A stretch of DNA of 64,000 nucleotides from Actinomycetota bacterium. GTDB lineage: Bacteria; Actinomycetota; Actinomycetes; S36-B12; UBA5976. Position numbers and translations under genes: made by a program. The stretch is from positions 258,657 to 322,656 of the forward strand of contig CANGDR010000001.1 in assembly GCA_947452765.1 (NCBI GenBank), in the 5' to 3' direction. This document shows, piece after piece, positions 7,604-16,924 of this stretch. The notes below the pieces were generated by a model that saw only the letters and a program-made list of their open reading frames with translations, did no database searches and was not told the DNA's origin. The stretch's first letter is position 1. Every line of letters begins with the position of its first letter.

Positions 7604-8500
7604 TTAAACCGTCTTTACGCCAGCAGCATTAAGCAGCTTGGTGAAGTGAGCTTTTTGTTCGCTTGATAGCGGCAAGCCAGGTGCTCGCACTGGACCAACA
7701 GGTGCGCCAATTAGTTCGCAGCCCGCCTTAATTCCAGCGTAGTAATTAACCGATTCTAGGAAGTCGCAAATTGGCCAGATCTTTTTCCAAAGTTCGCGCC
7801 CCGCGGCCAAATCATTCTTAACGGCAAGTGCGTCATAGAGAGCCACTGCTAGTTCAGGGATAACAGTGGCTGTTCCCCAAACGGAAGCTTCGGCGCCACT
7901 TGCCAAGCCAAAGAAAGTTAGAGTGTCCCAGCCATTAAAGGCCTTGATCTTGTCGGCGCGATTAACAAGTAAGTCGGCCATCGTTACCGCATCACCCGAA
8001 GTGTCCTTCAAGTAATTAACGCCTGGAATCTCACCCAAAGTGGCAATCTGTTCGGCATTTAGCGTCACACCGGTTGAACTTGGAATGTTGTAATACATGA
8101 TCGGAATCGAAATTGATTCAGCAACCGAGCGCATAAAGACCTGCAACTCAGCAAAGTTAGGTGCAGCGTAAAACGGTGGCAACAACATGACTCCGGTGGA
8201 GCCAGCCTTTTCTGCATGTTGGGCAAGCGAAATGGCTTCTTTAGTTGATGTAGAACCAACGCCGGCAAATACATGGCAACGTCCAGCAGCAGCCTCATTA
8301 ACAACTTCGAATACTCGACGGTATTCAGCCGGGGTCAAAGTCATGAATTCACCGGTAGTTCCAGTTGGGACCACACCATGAATTCCAGCCCCAACTAGGC
8401 GATCAATCTGGGCATGCATTGCAGGTTCATCCAGCGCGCTGCCATCAGCAGTAAACGGTGTCGTGATTGCTGCGAGGATTCCTCGGATTTCGGCGGCCAT
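7604..8500 (-). CDS. DapA/NAL-superfamily lyase or deaminase
   Basis: A TIM-barrel class I aldolase-fold enzyme, 298 aa. The substrate-binding motif GTTGEF lies at 47-52, the active-site Tyr at about 137 in YYNIPSSTG, and the Schiff-base lysine is Lys165 in NYLKDTSGD. The superfamily includes dihydrodipicolinate synthase, N-acetylneuraminate lyase, KDG aldolases and pyrroline-4-hydroxy-2-carboxylate deaminase of hydroxyproline catabolism. The location in an operon with a racemase-family gene, not with lysine genes, argues against dapA. Pyrroline-hydroxycarboxylate deaminase or a 2-keto-acid aldolase is more likely. It lies 2 bases from the racemase homologue. Confidence 0.8.
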   Translation of the reverse strand: MAAEIRGILAAITTPFTADGSALDEPAMHAQIDRLVGAGIHGVVPTGTTGEFMTLTPAEYRRVFEVVNEAAAGRCHVFAGVGSTSTKEAISLAQHAEKAGSTGVMLLPPFYAAPNFAELQVFMRSVAESISIPIMYYNIPSSTGVTLNAEQIATLGEIPGVNYLKDTSGDAVTMADLLVNRADKIKAFNGWDTLTFFGLASGAEASVWGTATVIPELAVALYDALAVKNDLAAGRELWKKIWPICDFLESVNYYAGIKAGCELIGAPVGPVRAPGLPLSSEQKAHFTKLLNAAGVKTV

Positions 8501-8532
8501 TTAGTTACTCTCTATCTCTTAAACAGTTTCTA

Positions 8533-8832
8533 TTAAACGATATCGTTTTCTACTACGAACATACGTTCGCGCGCAGATAAGTGGGCAAGGGAATCGGCTG
8601 CTACACCTTTTCCAATTTCGGTTGCATAAGCGGCCTCGAAATCTTCTTTGGAGTCAAACCAAAGTTCAGATACGCCGTCGTATGCGCTGCCATCATCGGC
8701 CAGGTTGAAAACAATCTTGCGTACACCGGGTAGATCAGCAGCTTTACTTGAGTGGTCAACTAACCACCACTGCTTGAATTCATCATGACTCATGGTTTCG
8801 CCACGCTTCAAAAGTATTATTGCTTTTAACAT
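8533..8832 (-). CDS. EthD-domain small protein
   Basis: 99 aa with a ferredoxin-like dimeric alpha-beta barrel typical of EthD (PF07110). Features are the N-terminal strand MLKAIILLKRGETMSHDEFKQ, the HSS motif in WLVDHSSKA and the strand SELWFDSKEDFEAA. Such proteins occur in catabolic operons, sometimes as small lyases, isomerases or hydrolases, but no specific reaction can be assigned. The start codon directly abuts the stop of the upstream DUF1185 gene. A 32-base gap separates it from the DapA-family gene. Confidence 0.75.
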   Translation of the reverse strand: MLKAIILLKRGETMSHDEFKQWWLVDHSSKAADLPGVRKIVFNLADDGSAYDGVSELWFDSKEDFEAAYATEIGKGVAADSLAHLSARERMFVVENDIV

Positions 8833-9393
8833 TTACTTCACCTTCGTTACGCGGGCATGCGGACGGCCACCGACGGAATAAACAATTGCGATAACCATTT
8901 CGTTGGCACGCGGGGCGTCACCAATAGCTAGCTCGGCCGAATCCATATCATCAAATTCCCAGCGATCATCTTTATTGCCAATTGGCATGGTGATTAACGC
9001 GCCAGGTGCGGCAACTTTCTTAGTGCCAGGAATTATGTCAGCGCCACCACCAATTGCCGCGCGAACCGAAGCGCCAAAGCGTGGGTGTAAAACTGCCGCA
9101 GTGTGTTCGAGTTCGCCGTCAGTGCCAACGATCGCGCCCTTGCCATAGCCACGAATATCAGCAGCACTTAGCCCTAAAGCTTCCAGCGCTTTAACAGCCC
9201 TTTCAGCAAGAACTGCAGTAACTTCGATACTCATCATTTCCAGTTCAGTTAAGTCACGAACTAGCGCCTTGCCGGCTAGGGGATTAGTTACCACTGCGGC
9301 CGCTATAACTTTGACGGTCGCTGGCGTAACAGCTTCGCCACTTTCCCGCAGGGTTTCTTGGGTGGATACAACAATTGAACGGATTTCAGCCAT
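8833..9393 (-). CDS. Amino acid synthesis family protein (DUF1185 / PF06684)
   Basis: About 186 aa, matching the PF06684 family in length and in Gly/Ala-rich motifs such as GYGKGAIVGTDGELEH and AAIGGGADIIPGTKK. Structures of this family show a chorismate-mutase-like trimeric fold, and an amino-acid metabolic role has been suggested but no reaction is established. First gene of the minus-strand operon. Two in-frame ATGs exist at 9399 and 9393; the second (MAEIRSIVV) is chosen because it begins just before the conserved strand. The 66-72-base gap to mmsA is a divergent promoter region. Confidence 0.7.
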   Translation of the reverse strand: MAEIRSIVVSTQETLRESGEAVTPATVKVIAAAVVTNPLAGKALVRDLTELEMMSIEVTAVLAERAVKALEALGLSAADIRGYGKGAIVGTDGELEHTAAVLHPRFGASVRAAIGGGADIIPGTKKVAAPGALITMPIGNKDDRWEFDDMDSAELAIGDAPRANEMVIAIVYSVGGRPHARVTKVK

Positions 9394-9464
9394 GGACATA
9401 ACCTACCTCGCAAACCCCGCACCCCACCCACTAGATTTGGGTATTACCGCAACAAGGAGAAGCA

Positions 9465-10958
9465 ATGAGCAACCACATCACGCACTGGATCGATGGCAAA
9501 GCCTGGACTGGTAAAGCAGCCCGAACCGGTGAGGTTTACAACCCGGCCACCGGTAAATTGTCGGGAACGGTCGACTTTGCCTCCACCGCTGATATGGATG
9601 CGGCTGTAGCCGTTGCTAAGCGAGCTGGCATTGAATGGGCAGCTACTTCGCTATCCAAGCGCGTAACAATTATGTTCGCCTTCCGTGAGATTTTGAATGC
9701 GCGCAAGGAAGAACTTGCTGCGATCATCACTGCTGAACACGGCAAGGTACTTTCCGATGCTCTTGGCGAAGTTATGCGCGGTCAAGAAGTTGTGGAATTT
9801 GCTTGCGGTATCCCACATCTTCTAAAGGGCGGATACTCCGAGAGCGTTTCAACTGGCGTTGATGTTTACAGCATCCGTCAACCATTAGGTGTTGTCGGCA
9901 TTATTTCGCCATTCAACTTCCCAGCCATGGTTCCAATGTGGTTCTTCCCAATCGCAATTGCCGCCGGTAACTCCGTAATTGTTAAGCCATCTGAAAAAGA
10001 TCCAAGTGCCCAGAACTTAATCGCACAAATGTGGAAAGACGCCGGACTTCCGGACGGCGTATTCAACGTTGTACATGGCGATAAGGAAGCGGTCGATCGC
10101 CTTCTTACTCATCCAGATATCAAGGCAGTTAGCTTCGTAGGTTCAACTCCGATTGCTAAGTACATCTACGAAACCGGTACCGCAAATGGCAAGCGCATTC
10201 AGGCGCTAGGTGGGGCAAAGAACCACATGGTCGTGCTGCCAGATGCAGACCTTGACCTAGCCGCTGACTCTGCAGTTAACGCAGGCTTTGGCTCTGCCGG
10301 CGAGCGTTGCATGGCAATCTCGGCACTTGTTGCAGTCGGCCCAATCGCCGATGACTTGATCTCGAAGATCGAAGATCGCATGGGCAAGATTGTGACTGGC
10401 GATGGAACTCGTGGCACTGATATGGGTCCACTTGTTACTGGCGTACACCGTGACAAGGTCAAGGGTTACATCGAAAAGGGTATTTCTGAAGGCGCCAAGG
10501 TTGTTGTTGATGGACGTGATGTGGTTCCGGATAGCGACGGTGAAGGTTACTTCATCGGGCCAACGCTGTTTGATAACGTCACCAAGGACATGACGATCTA
10601 TAAGGAAGAAATCTTCGGACCAGTCCTTTCGGTAGTTCGCGCTGATACCTACGATGAAGCCCTGAAATTGATCAACGATCATCCATACGGCAATGGAACA
10701 GCAATCTTCACTAACGATGGTGGCGCTGCTCGACGGTTCCAGAATGAAGTTGAAGTTGGCATGATCGGAATTAACGTGCCGATCCCTGTGCCAATGGCTT
10801 ACTTCTCATTCGGTGGCTGGAAAGCATCACTATTCGGCGATACTCATGCCCACGGAACTGAAGGCGTTCACTTCTTCACGCGTGGCAAGGTAGTCACCAG
10901 CCGTTGGTTGGATCCAAGCCATGGGGGATTGAACCTTGGCTTCCCAACAAACGGGTAG
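9465..10958 (+). CDS. mmsA: CoA-acylating (methyl)malonate-semialdehyde dehydrogenase
   Basis: Converts malonate or methylmalonate semialdehyde with CoA and NAD to acetyl- or propionyl-CoA and CO2. The 497-aa protein has the catalytic cysteine Cys282 in GSAGERCMA. It lacks the general-base Glu of ordinary aldehyde dehydrogenases (QALGGAKNH at 246-254), the hallmark of the CoA-dependent MmsA/IolA branch. The segment FACGIPHLLKGGYSESVSTG and the Arg in SIRQPLG are also MmsA-typical. ATG at 9465 has AAGGAGAAG upstream. It is divergent from the DUF1185-EthD-DapA-racemase operon, suggesting a shared pathway ending in a semialdehyde. Valine, inositol or beta-alanine breakdown are alternatives. Confidence 0.9.
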   Translation: MSNHITHWIDGKAWTGKAARTGEVYNPATGKLSGTVDFASTADMDAAVAVAKRAGIEWAATSLSKRVTIMFAFREILNARKEELAAIITAEHGKVLSDALGEVMRGQEVVEFACGIPHLLKGGYSESVSTGVDVYSIRQPLGVVGIISPFNFPAMVPMWFFPIAIAAGNSVIVKPSEKDPSAQNLIAQMWKDAGLPDGVFNVVHGDKEAVDRLLTHPDIKAVSFVGSTPIAKYIYETGTANGKRIQALGGAKNHMVVLPDADLDLAADSAVNAGFGSAGERCMAISALVAVGPIADDLISKIEDRMGKIVTGDGTRGTDMGPLVTGVHRDKVKGYIEKGISEGAKVVVDGRDVVPDSDGEGYFIGPTLFDNVTKDMTIYKEEIFGPVLSVVRADTYDEALKLINDHPYGNGTAIFTNDGGAARRFQNEVEVGMIGINVPIPVPMAYFSFGGWKASLFGDTHAHGTEGVHFFTRGKVVTSRWLDPSHGGLNLGFPTNG

Positions 10959-11859
10959 GCATCGCAAGCGATCTAACGGTCGCACTGCAGGAATTTTCGC
11001 TGTTGCCATTGGAACTATTCTTTGGGGCACAGTTGGTCCAGTCGTAAAACTTTTTCCAGAAGGAACGGCGTATCAGTATTCTCTGGTGCGAAATATAACT
11101 GGCACAACGGCGCTTTGGCTACTGGTCCTTGTTTCTAAAAATAAGCGACGATACACAAAGCAAGATGTGATTCCGATTCTGGTTGGTGGAACTGGGGCAG
11201 CAACGTTCTTTCCGCTTTATATTCGAGCTTTTGAGTTAACCGGAGTCGGCGTTGCAGCTGTTATTTCGATCGGACTTGCTCCAATTTTCGTAGGGCTAAT
11301 TGCATGGATCGCATTAAAGCAACCGCCTGGTAAGCAGTGGGTGATCGGTACTGCGATTGCAGTTGCTGGAGTGGTTGCACTTAATTGGCCAAGTGGAAGT
11401 AATACCGTTAGTTTGCTTGGCGTGCTATTCGCGCTGGCAGCAGCGTTTGGCTATTCACTGCAGGCAACGGGTATGGGCATAATTTCAACGCGTCATAGTC
11501 CGTATCAATCAGTTGCGCCAATGTTTACGATCGGAACAATTTTTCAAGCACCCCTGAGCTATGGTCGAGACTTCAGTTTTCTAAAAGATCCAATTCTGCT
11601 GGCTGGAGCGCTTTACGGCGGCATCATGACTGTTGCAGTAGCCTACGCATTCTTCACTTATGGCATCTCGCGCGTTGGTGCCGCTACTGCAGTGACTGTT
11701 GGTTTGATGGAGCCTTTGACTGCATCTATCTTGGGCGTAGCGCTTTTGGGTGAGACAGTTTCGGTTGTTGGGATTGTCGGTTCAGTTTTGATTCTGGTTG
11801 GACTAGTTGTCGTTAGTAGGCCACCAAAGACAAGCCCAAATATCTTGCTTGAGATTTAG
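10936..11859 (+). CDS. EamA/DMT-family transporter
   Basis: Inner-membrane protein of 307 aa with about ten hydrophobic segments in two EamA repeats (IFAVAIGTILWGTVGPVVKLF at the first, LLGVLFALAAAFGYSLQATG at the second). The family exports or imports amino acids and metabolites; the substrate is unknown. Start TTG at 10936, with GGGGGA about 10 bases upstream, overlaps the 3' end of mmsA by 23 bases, so the two are probably co-transcribed and functionally linked. It ends 3 bases before the convergent membrane protein of the hut operon. Confidence 0.75.
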   Translation: MASQQTGRHRKRSNGRTAGIFAVAIGTILWGTVGPVVKLFPEGTAYQYSLVRNITGTTALWLLVLVSKNKRRYTKQDVIPILVGGTGAATFFPLYIRAFELTGVGVAAVISIGLAPIFVGLIAWIALKQPPGKQWVIGTAIAVAGVVALNWPSGSNTVSLLGVLFALAAAFGYSLQATGMGIISTRHSPYQSVAPMFTIGTIFQAPLSYGRDFSFLKDPILLAGALYGGIMTVAVAYAFFTYGISRVGAATAVTVGLMEPLTASILGVALLGETVSVVGIVGSVLILVGLVVVSRPPKTSPNILLEI

Positions 11860-11862
11860 CTG

Positions 11863-12390
11863 CTATTTTTCCTTGACTGAGTCATCCCGCTTATCAACAA
11901 ATGATGCAATTAAGTAAAGTATGCCTGCACCCAAAACTGGAATCGTGATTTTTAACGTTGATCCGGCATTCGCATCGGTATTTGCCGTTGCCATCATGTT
12001 AAGTACCGATAGGCCAATCAAGATGACAGCCACGAAGCGAGTCCGACGCTGGTAACCGTAGATAGCAAGTGGAGCTGTCAAGGCAAACATCGCAGTTGTA
12101 ATAATCGGTCCATCGGAATTGAGAATCGTATTCCACCAACTTGGTGCTAACGCTTGCCAAATCAACAATCCAAGTACTGACATAGACCAAATCATTAAAA
12201 GTGGAAAAGCAATCATTGGTCGGCGCCAGGCGAGCCAGCAACCAATAACCATGGGAAACAACCAAGCCGCAGTAAATATAAAACTAAATAAATTACCGTG
12301 ATCTGAAATAGATTGATTTACGGTAATTAGGCCACCCAAAATAGCAAAGCCTAAAACTAAGTACAGAGCCAACTTACGTACATTTTCCAT
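11863..12390 (-). CDS. Uncharacterised small membrane protein at the end of the hut operon
   Basis: 175 aa with about five or six predicted membrane helices (for example LALYLVLGFAILGGLITV near the N-terminus and FPLLMIWSMSVLGLLIW in the middle) and a charged C-terminal tail DKRDDSVKEK. I do not recognise the family and no transporter signature is visible. It begins 4 bases after the hutH stop on the same strand, so it should be co-transcribed with hutU-hutI-hutH. A role in histidine utilisation is only inferred from position. Confidence 0.6.
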   Translation of the reverse strand: MENVRKLALYLVLGFAILGGLITVNQSISDHGNLFSFIFTAAWLFPMVIGCWLAWRRPMIAFPLLMIWSMSVLGLLIWQALAPSWWNTILNSDGPIITTAMFALTAPLAIYGYQRRTRFVAVILIGLSVLNMMATANTDANAGSTLKITIPVLGAGILYLIASFVDKRDDSVKEK

Positions 12391-12394
12391 GGTT

Positions 12395-13918
12395 TTACCT
12401 TACGAGTTTGGCCAGTGTGCCATTCGCAACGACATCAACTGCGGCTTGCATGTCGGGAGCTAAGAAGCGATCCGGACCAGGTCCTGGGCTGGTTTCACGC
12501 AATGTTGCCAACGCTTTGCCAGTAATAGGCGACGGTTTAAGTGGTGCCCGCAAGTCAATTGCGCGCGCAGCCGTCAGGTATTCAATACCAACAATTTTGG
12601 TTAGGTTTTCGATCGATTGCCGAAGTTTGCGTGCTGCGCTCCAGCCCATTGATACGTGATCTTCTTGCATCGCAGAACTTGGGATCGAATCCACGCTGGC
12701 AGGGGATGCTAGGCGCTTATTTTCTGAAACTAATGCAGCTTGGGTGTACTGCGCGATCATTAGTCCTGAGTCCACACCTGGATCATCAGCTAAAAATGGC
12801 GGTAAGCCATGTGAGCGTGCCTTATCAAGCATGCGATCTGTGCGTCGTTCGCAAATGGATCCAAGATCAGCTGCGGCGATTGCCAAGAAGTCCAACACGT
12901 ATCCAACTGGCGCTCCGTGGAAGTTTCCATTTGATGAGACTCGTCCATCAGCAAGCACAACCGGGTTATCAACTGCTGCAGCTAGTTCACGAGTAGCGAC
13001 CAAAGTTGCATGTGCGATGGTGTCTCGTACTGCGCCAGTAACCTGAGGCGCGCACCGCAACGAGTACGCATCCTGCACAACCGAGGTGTCATCTATATGT
13101 GATGCCACAATTGCACTGTCCATAAGGGCATGCAGCATGTTCGCGGCACTTAGTGCCTGACCCGGATGTGGCCGCAGCGGTTCATGCAATTCTGGAAGGT
13201 AAACCCGGTCAGTTCCAAGTAGCGCCTCAACACTCATGGCCGCAGTGACATCAACCGAATCACACAACATCGTTAAGTCATCGATTGCCATTATCAACAT
13301 GCCAAGCATTCCGTCAGTTCCGTTGATGAGCGCTAAACCTTCTTTTTCGCGAAGTTCAACTGGTTCGATTCCTGCTGCCTTTAATGCATCTGCGGCTGGG
13401 ATGATGCGACCGTCATCGGTCACAACTTCGCCTTCACCCATAAGAACAAGTGCGCAATGAGCTAGCGGCGCTAAGTCTCCGCTGCAACCAAGGGAGCCAA
13501 ATTCATAAACTGCGGGCGTAATTTTTGCATTCAGTAGCGCAGCCATAGTTTCAACCACGATCGGTCGAACTCCGGTATGCCCCGAGCAAAGGGTCTTTAG
13601 CCGAAGCACCATCAACGCGCGAGTAACTTCGCGTTCAACTAAGTTGCCAAGTCCAGCAGCATGTGAGCGGATGAGTGATTTCTGTAACTGGACGCGATAC
13701 TCGGGTGAAACATGACGATTAGCAAGGGCGCCAAATCCAGTTGAGATCCCATAAACCGGCTCGGCAGCAGATGCCAAAGCATCGACTCGACTTCTGGTGT
13801 GTGCAACTGCTTCGATAGTGGCAGGTGCAATCACTACCTTGGCATCGTGGCGGGCTACTGCGAGCACGTCATCAAATGTCATCCCAGTCGTTTTAATTAC
13901 AACCTCGGATTTAGCCAT
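12395..13918 (-). CDS. hutH: Histidine ammonia-lyase
   Basis: First step of histidine degradation: histidine to urocanate and ammonia, using the self-made MIO prosthetic group. 507 aa from the chosen start. The MIO tripeptide lies at 145-147 in [14 protein letters not shown] and is Cys-Ser-Gly rather than the textbook Ala-Ser-Gly, a variation I recall from actinobacterial enzymes. [10 protein letters not shown] near 58-67 is the other signature. The ATG at 13918 is preferred because AAGAGGAG stands 6-7 bases upstream and the codon overlaps the hutI stop (ATGGCTAA). An upstream in-frame start at 13936 would use the SD itself as coding sequence. Part of hutU-hutI-hutH. Confidence 0.95.
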   Translation of the reverse strand: MAKSEVVIKTTGMTFDDVLAVARHDAKVVIAPATIEAVAHTRSRVDALASAAEPVYGISTGFGALANRHVSPEYRVQLQKSLIRSHAAGLGNLVEREVTRALMVLRLKTLCSGHTGVRPIVVETMAALLNAKITPAVYEFGSLGCSGDLAPLAHCALVLMGEGEVVTDDGRIIPAADALKAAGIEPVELREKEGLALINGTDGMLGMLIMAIDDLTMLCDSVDVTAAMSVEALLGTDRVYLPELHEPLRPHPGQALSAANMLHALMDSAIVASHIDDTSVVQDAYSLRCAPQVTGAVRDTIAHATLVATRELAAAVDNPVVLADGRVSSNGNFHGAPVGYVLDFLAIAAADLGSICERRTDRMLDKARSHGLPPFLADDPGVDSGLMIAQYTQAALVSENKRLASPASVDSIPSSAMQEDHVSMGWSAARKLRQSIENLTKIVGIEYLTAARAIDLRAPLKPSPITGKALATLRETSPGPGPDRFLAPDMQAAVDVVANGTLAKLVR

Positions 13919-15113
13919 GATTTCTCCTCTTGTCAACTTCGAAAACGGTTTTACCTGCGCGCCAAACCTGGCTTACAAGTGGAACGCCAGGGCGGTATGC
14001 CAAATGGATATAAGAAGGTGCATCCAGAGCGACCAAGTCAGCTCGCGCACCAACAGTTAGTCGACCCACATCATTACGGCGTAACGCTTGCGCGCCGCCA
14101 AGCGTTGCTGCAGATAGTGCTTCGGCCGGTGTTATTTTCATTTCCCGAACTGCCAACGCAATCATCAATGGCATGTTCGTGGTGTAGCTAGAACCAGGAT
14201 TGCAATCGGTCGATAGCGCTACCTTCGCGCCGGCATCAATTAGATCGCGACCGCGCGGGTAGCTTGATCTAGTTGAAAACTCCGCACCGGGAACTAAAGT
14301 CGCAACGGTATTGCTGGCAGCAAGAACAGAAATATCAGAATCTGTCAGGTGAGTGCAGTGATCAACTGATGCACAATCAAGTTCGACTGCAATTCCGATG
14401 GCATTTGTATTCTCTAGCTGATGCGCGTGAATTCGAGGCTGAAGGCCTTTTGCGATTCCGGCTTCCAAAATTCGCCGAGTTTGTTCAACCGTGAACGCAC
14501 CACGATCACAGAACACATCAATCCACTTTGCATGTGGCGCGCAAGCAGTAAGCATTTCGCCCACCACTAAATCGACGTATTCATCCGCGCGATCCGAAAA
14601 TTCTGGAGCAACGACATGTGCGCCAAGGAAAGTGACATCATCTGTGAATTCCTTAGCAACGCGAACAGATCTTTCTTCAGTTGCCACATCTAATCCGTAA
14701 CCAGATTTGATTTCAGTTGACGTTATTCCGCAGGAAACCATTTCTTGTTGTAGGCGTTGAATGTTATTGCGAAGTTTTTCATCCGTTGCATTTCTGGTAG
14801 CAGCCACCGTAGTTCGAATTCCACCGGCGGCGTAGGGCTGACCTGACATGCGGGCAGCGAACTCAGCGCTTCGTTCCCCGTCAAAAACCAAGTGGGTGTG
14901 ACTGTCTACAAATCCCGGGAAAACTGCAACACCGTGCATATCAATCGGATCAGAATTTGCCACAGACTTAACTTCACTTGCAGAACCAACCCAAGCAACT
15001 AAGCCATCCGCGATAACAACCGCAGCACTTTCTAAAATTCCTAACGGCCCTTCAGCGATGTTTGGGTCATTGGTGACCAATTCACCAATGTTTGTCAGGG
15101 CTAAATGGCTCAT
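13911..15113 (-). CDS. hutI: Imidazolonepropionase
   Basis: Third hut step: hydrolyses 4-imidazolone-5-propionate to N-formimidoyl-L-glutamate. A 400-aa amidohydrolase with metal ligands in [10 protein letters not shown] (about residues 69-78), IHAHQLEN (about 227-234) and the aspartate of [15 protein letters not shown] near 138 is also typical. It starts 4 bases after the hutU stop and its own stop overlaps the hutH start. The tight spacing indicates one polycistronic mRNA hutU-hutI-hutH. Confidence 0.95.
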   Translation of the reverse strand: MSHLALTNIGELVTNDPNIAEGPLGILESAAVVIADGLVAWVGSASEVKSVANSDPIDMHGVAVFPGFVDSHTHLVFDGERSAEFAARMSGQPYAAGGIRTTVAATRNATDEKLRNNIQRLQQEMVSCGITSTEIKSGYGLDVATEERSVRVAKEFTDDVTFLGAHVVAPEFSDRADEYVDLVVGEMLTACAPHAKWIDVFCDRGAFTVEQTRRILEAGIAKGLQPRIHAHQLENTNAIGIAVELDCASVDHCTHLTDSDISVLAASNTVATLVPGAEFSTRSSYPRGRDLIDAGAKVALSTDCNPGSSYTTNMPLMIALAVREMKITPAEALSAATLGGAQALRRNDVGRLTVGARADLVALDAPSYIHLAYRPGVPLVSQVWRAGKTVFEVDKRRNHG

Positions 15114-15117
15114 GTGA

Positions 15118-16812
15118 TTAGAGTAAATCGCCGGCAGCGTTTGTCATTGCGTGATCGTGCTCCTGCATTGGAATGCGAACATTTTTAGCTTTCGCTACAT
15201 CTACTGCATCTTGGTATCCAGCATCCACGTGACGGATAACTCCCATACCGGGATCGTTGGTTAAAACACGTGCCAGCTTTTGAGCAGCAAGTGGTGTGCC
15301 GTCAGCAACCGAAACTTGTCCAGCATGAATCGAGCGTCCGATACCAACGCCACCACCGTGGTGAATGGAAACCCACGATGCACCTGAGGAAATGTTGATC
15401 ATTGCATTTAGCAGCGGCCAGTCCGCGATTGCATCCGAACCATCAAGCATGGCTTCGGATTCGCGGTAAGGGGAAGCAACTGAACCACAGTCCAAGTGAT
15501 CACGGCCGATAACAATTGGCGCACTAACTTCGCCACTTGCAACTAATTCATTGAAAGCCAAACCTGCCTTATCGCGTTCGCCATAACCTAACCAGCAAAT
15601 TCGAGCGGGCAGACCTTGGAATGCCACACGCTCTTGTGCCATGTTGATCCAGCGATGTAGGTGTTCATTGTCTGGGAACAAATCAAGCACTGCTTTATCG
15701 GTGCGCGCAATGTCCTTAGGATCACCCGAGAGGGCAGCCCAGCGAAATGGGCCTTTACCTTCACAGAACAGCGGACGAATGTAAGCGGGAATAAAACCTG
15801 GGAATTCAAAGGCGCGGTCGTAGCCACCTTTACGTGCTTCGTCGCGAATGCTGTTGCCGTAATCAAATACTTCGGCGCCTTTATCCATGAAACCAACCAT
15901 GGCTTCGACATGCTTAGCCATCGACTCTTGCGCGAGTTTGGTGAATTCATCAGGTTTCTTGTCTGCATATTCCCGAGCATCTGCAAAGTCCATGCCAGCC
16001 GGAATGTAGTAAAGCGGATCGTGCGCAGAGGTTTGGTCAGTGACGATGTCGATTGCAACATCCATAGCAAGAAGTTCCGGTAACACTTCAGCTGCGTTGC
16101 CTACCAAACCAACAGAAAGTGGTCGACGAGCAGCTTTCGCATCCAAGCAGCGACGGACTGCGTCATTGAGGTCAGTGGTAACTTCATCGAGGTAGCGAGT
16201 CTCAACACGTCGTTGGAGTCGAGTTTGATCAATGTCAATGATCAAACACACGCCATCATTCATAGTTACCGCAAGTGGTTGTGCGCCACCCATGCCACCG
16301 CAACCACCAGTAACAGTTAACGTGCCAGCCAGTGTGCCGCCGAATTTCTTAGCCGCAACTGCGGCGAAAGTTTCATATGTTCCTTGCAAGATTCCTTGGG
16401 TTCCGATGTAGATCCAAGAACCTGCCGTCATCTGGCCATACATGGTCAATCCCATGTTTTCTAGGCGCCGGAATTCTGGCCAAGTTGCCCAGTCACCGAC
16501 CAAGTTGGAGTTCGCAAGAATTACCCTGGGAGCCCATTCATGAGTTTGGAATACGCCAACCGGTTTACCGGACTGAACCAGCATGGTTTCGTCATTTTCC
16601 AAAGTGGTGAGGGTGCGCACGATGGCATCGAAGGATTCCCAGTTGCGAGCTGCTTTTCCAGTTCCGCCGTAGACCACAAGTTCATCAGGGTATTCGGCAA
16701 CTTCTGGGTCCAAGTTATTTTGCAGCATACGAAGTGCGGCTTCCTGCTGCCAACCCTTAGTTGTCAGTTGCGTACCGCGAGTAGCGCGAACTGGGCGTGG
16801 ACCTGAAGTCAT
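15118..16812 (-). CDS. hutU: Urocanate hydratase
   Basis: Second hut step: urocanate to 4-imidazolone-5-propionate, with tightly bound NAD. About 564 aa, the usual length. Landmarks are [13 protein letters not shown] near the N-terminus, the NAD-binding [11 protein letters not shown] (about 170-180) and the C-terminal HHGGGVGIG followed by HAGQ. Three in-frame ATGs exist at 16824, 16818 and 16812; the last is chosen because GAGGA lies 6 bases upstream. First gene of the minus-strand hut operon, behind a palindrome at 16821-16853. Confidence 0.96.
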   Translation of the reverse strand: MTSGPRPVRATRGTQLTTKGWQQEAALRMLQNNLDPEVAEYPDELVVYGGTGKAARNWESFDAIVRTLTTLENDETMLVQSGKPVGVFQTHEWAPRVILANSNLVGDWATWPEFRRLENMGLTMYGQMTAGSWIYIGTQGILQGTYETFAAVAAKKFGGTLAGTLTVTGGCGGMGGAQPLAVTMNDGVCLIIDIDQTRLQRRVETRYLDEVTTDLNDAVRRCLDAKAARRPLSVGLVGNAAEVLPELLAMDVAIDIVTDQTSAHDPLYYIPAGMDFADAREYADKKPDEFTKLAQESMAKHVEAMVGFMDKGAEVFDYGNSIRDEARKGGYDRAFEFPGFIPAYIRPLFCEGKGPFRWAALSGDPKDIARTDKAVLDLFPDNEHLHRWINMAQERVAFQGLPARICWLGYGERDKAGLAFNELVASGEVSAPIVIGRDHLDCGSVASPYRESEAMLDGSDAIADWPLLNAMINISSGASWVSIHHGGGVGIGRSIHAGQVSVADGTPLAAQKLARVLTNDPGMGVIRHVDAGYQDAVDVAKAKNVRIPMQEHDHAMTNAAGDLL

Positions 16813-16820
16813 GATCATCC

Positions 16821-16853
16821 TCATCTAGCGCCTGATTTCTAGGCACTAGATGA
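16821..16853. promoter_or_regulatory. Candidate hut operator palindrome
   Basis: Arms TCATCTAGCGCCT (16821-16833) and AGGCACTAGATGA (16841-16853) match at 12 of 13 positions around a 7-base spacer. It lies directly in front of hutU and inside the 112-bp divergent region shared with the ureohydrolase gene, so one regulator could control both arms. No regulator gene for it is seen in the window. Confidence 0.5.
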
Positions 16854-16924
16854 GGTTACTCCAGGCACTTCGCCAGATCTCGAGGATCCCGAAAGGCTAT
16901 GGTTGAGGCGTTGAAAGGGTATTT

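Noticed and set aside
7604-8500. Calling this gene dapA for lysine synthesis
   Set aside because: Motifs only prove the superfamily; neighbours are catabolic and no lysine gene is linked.
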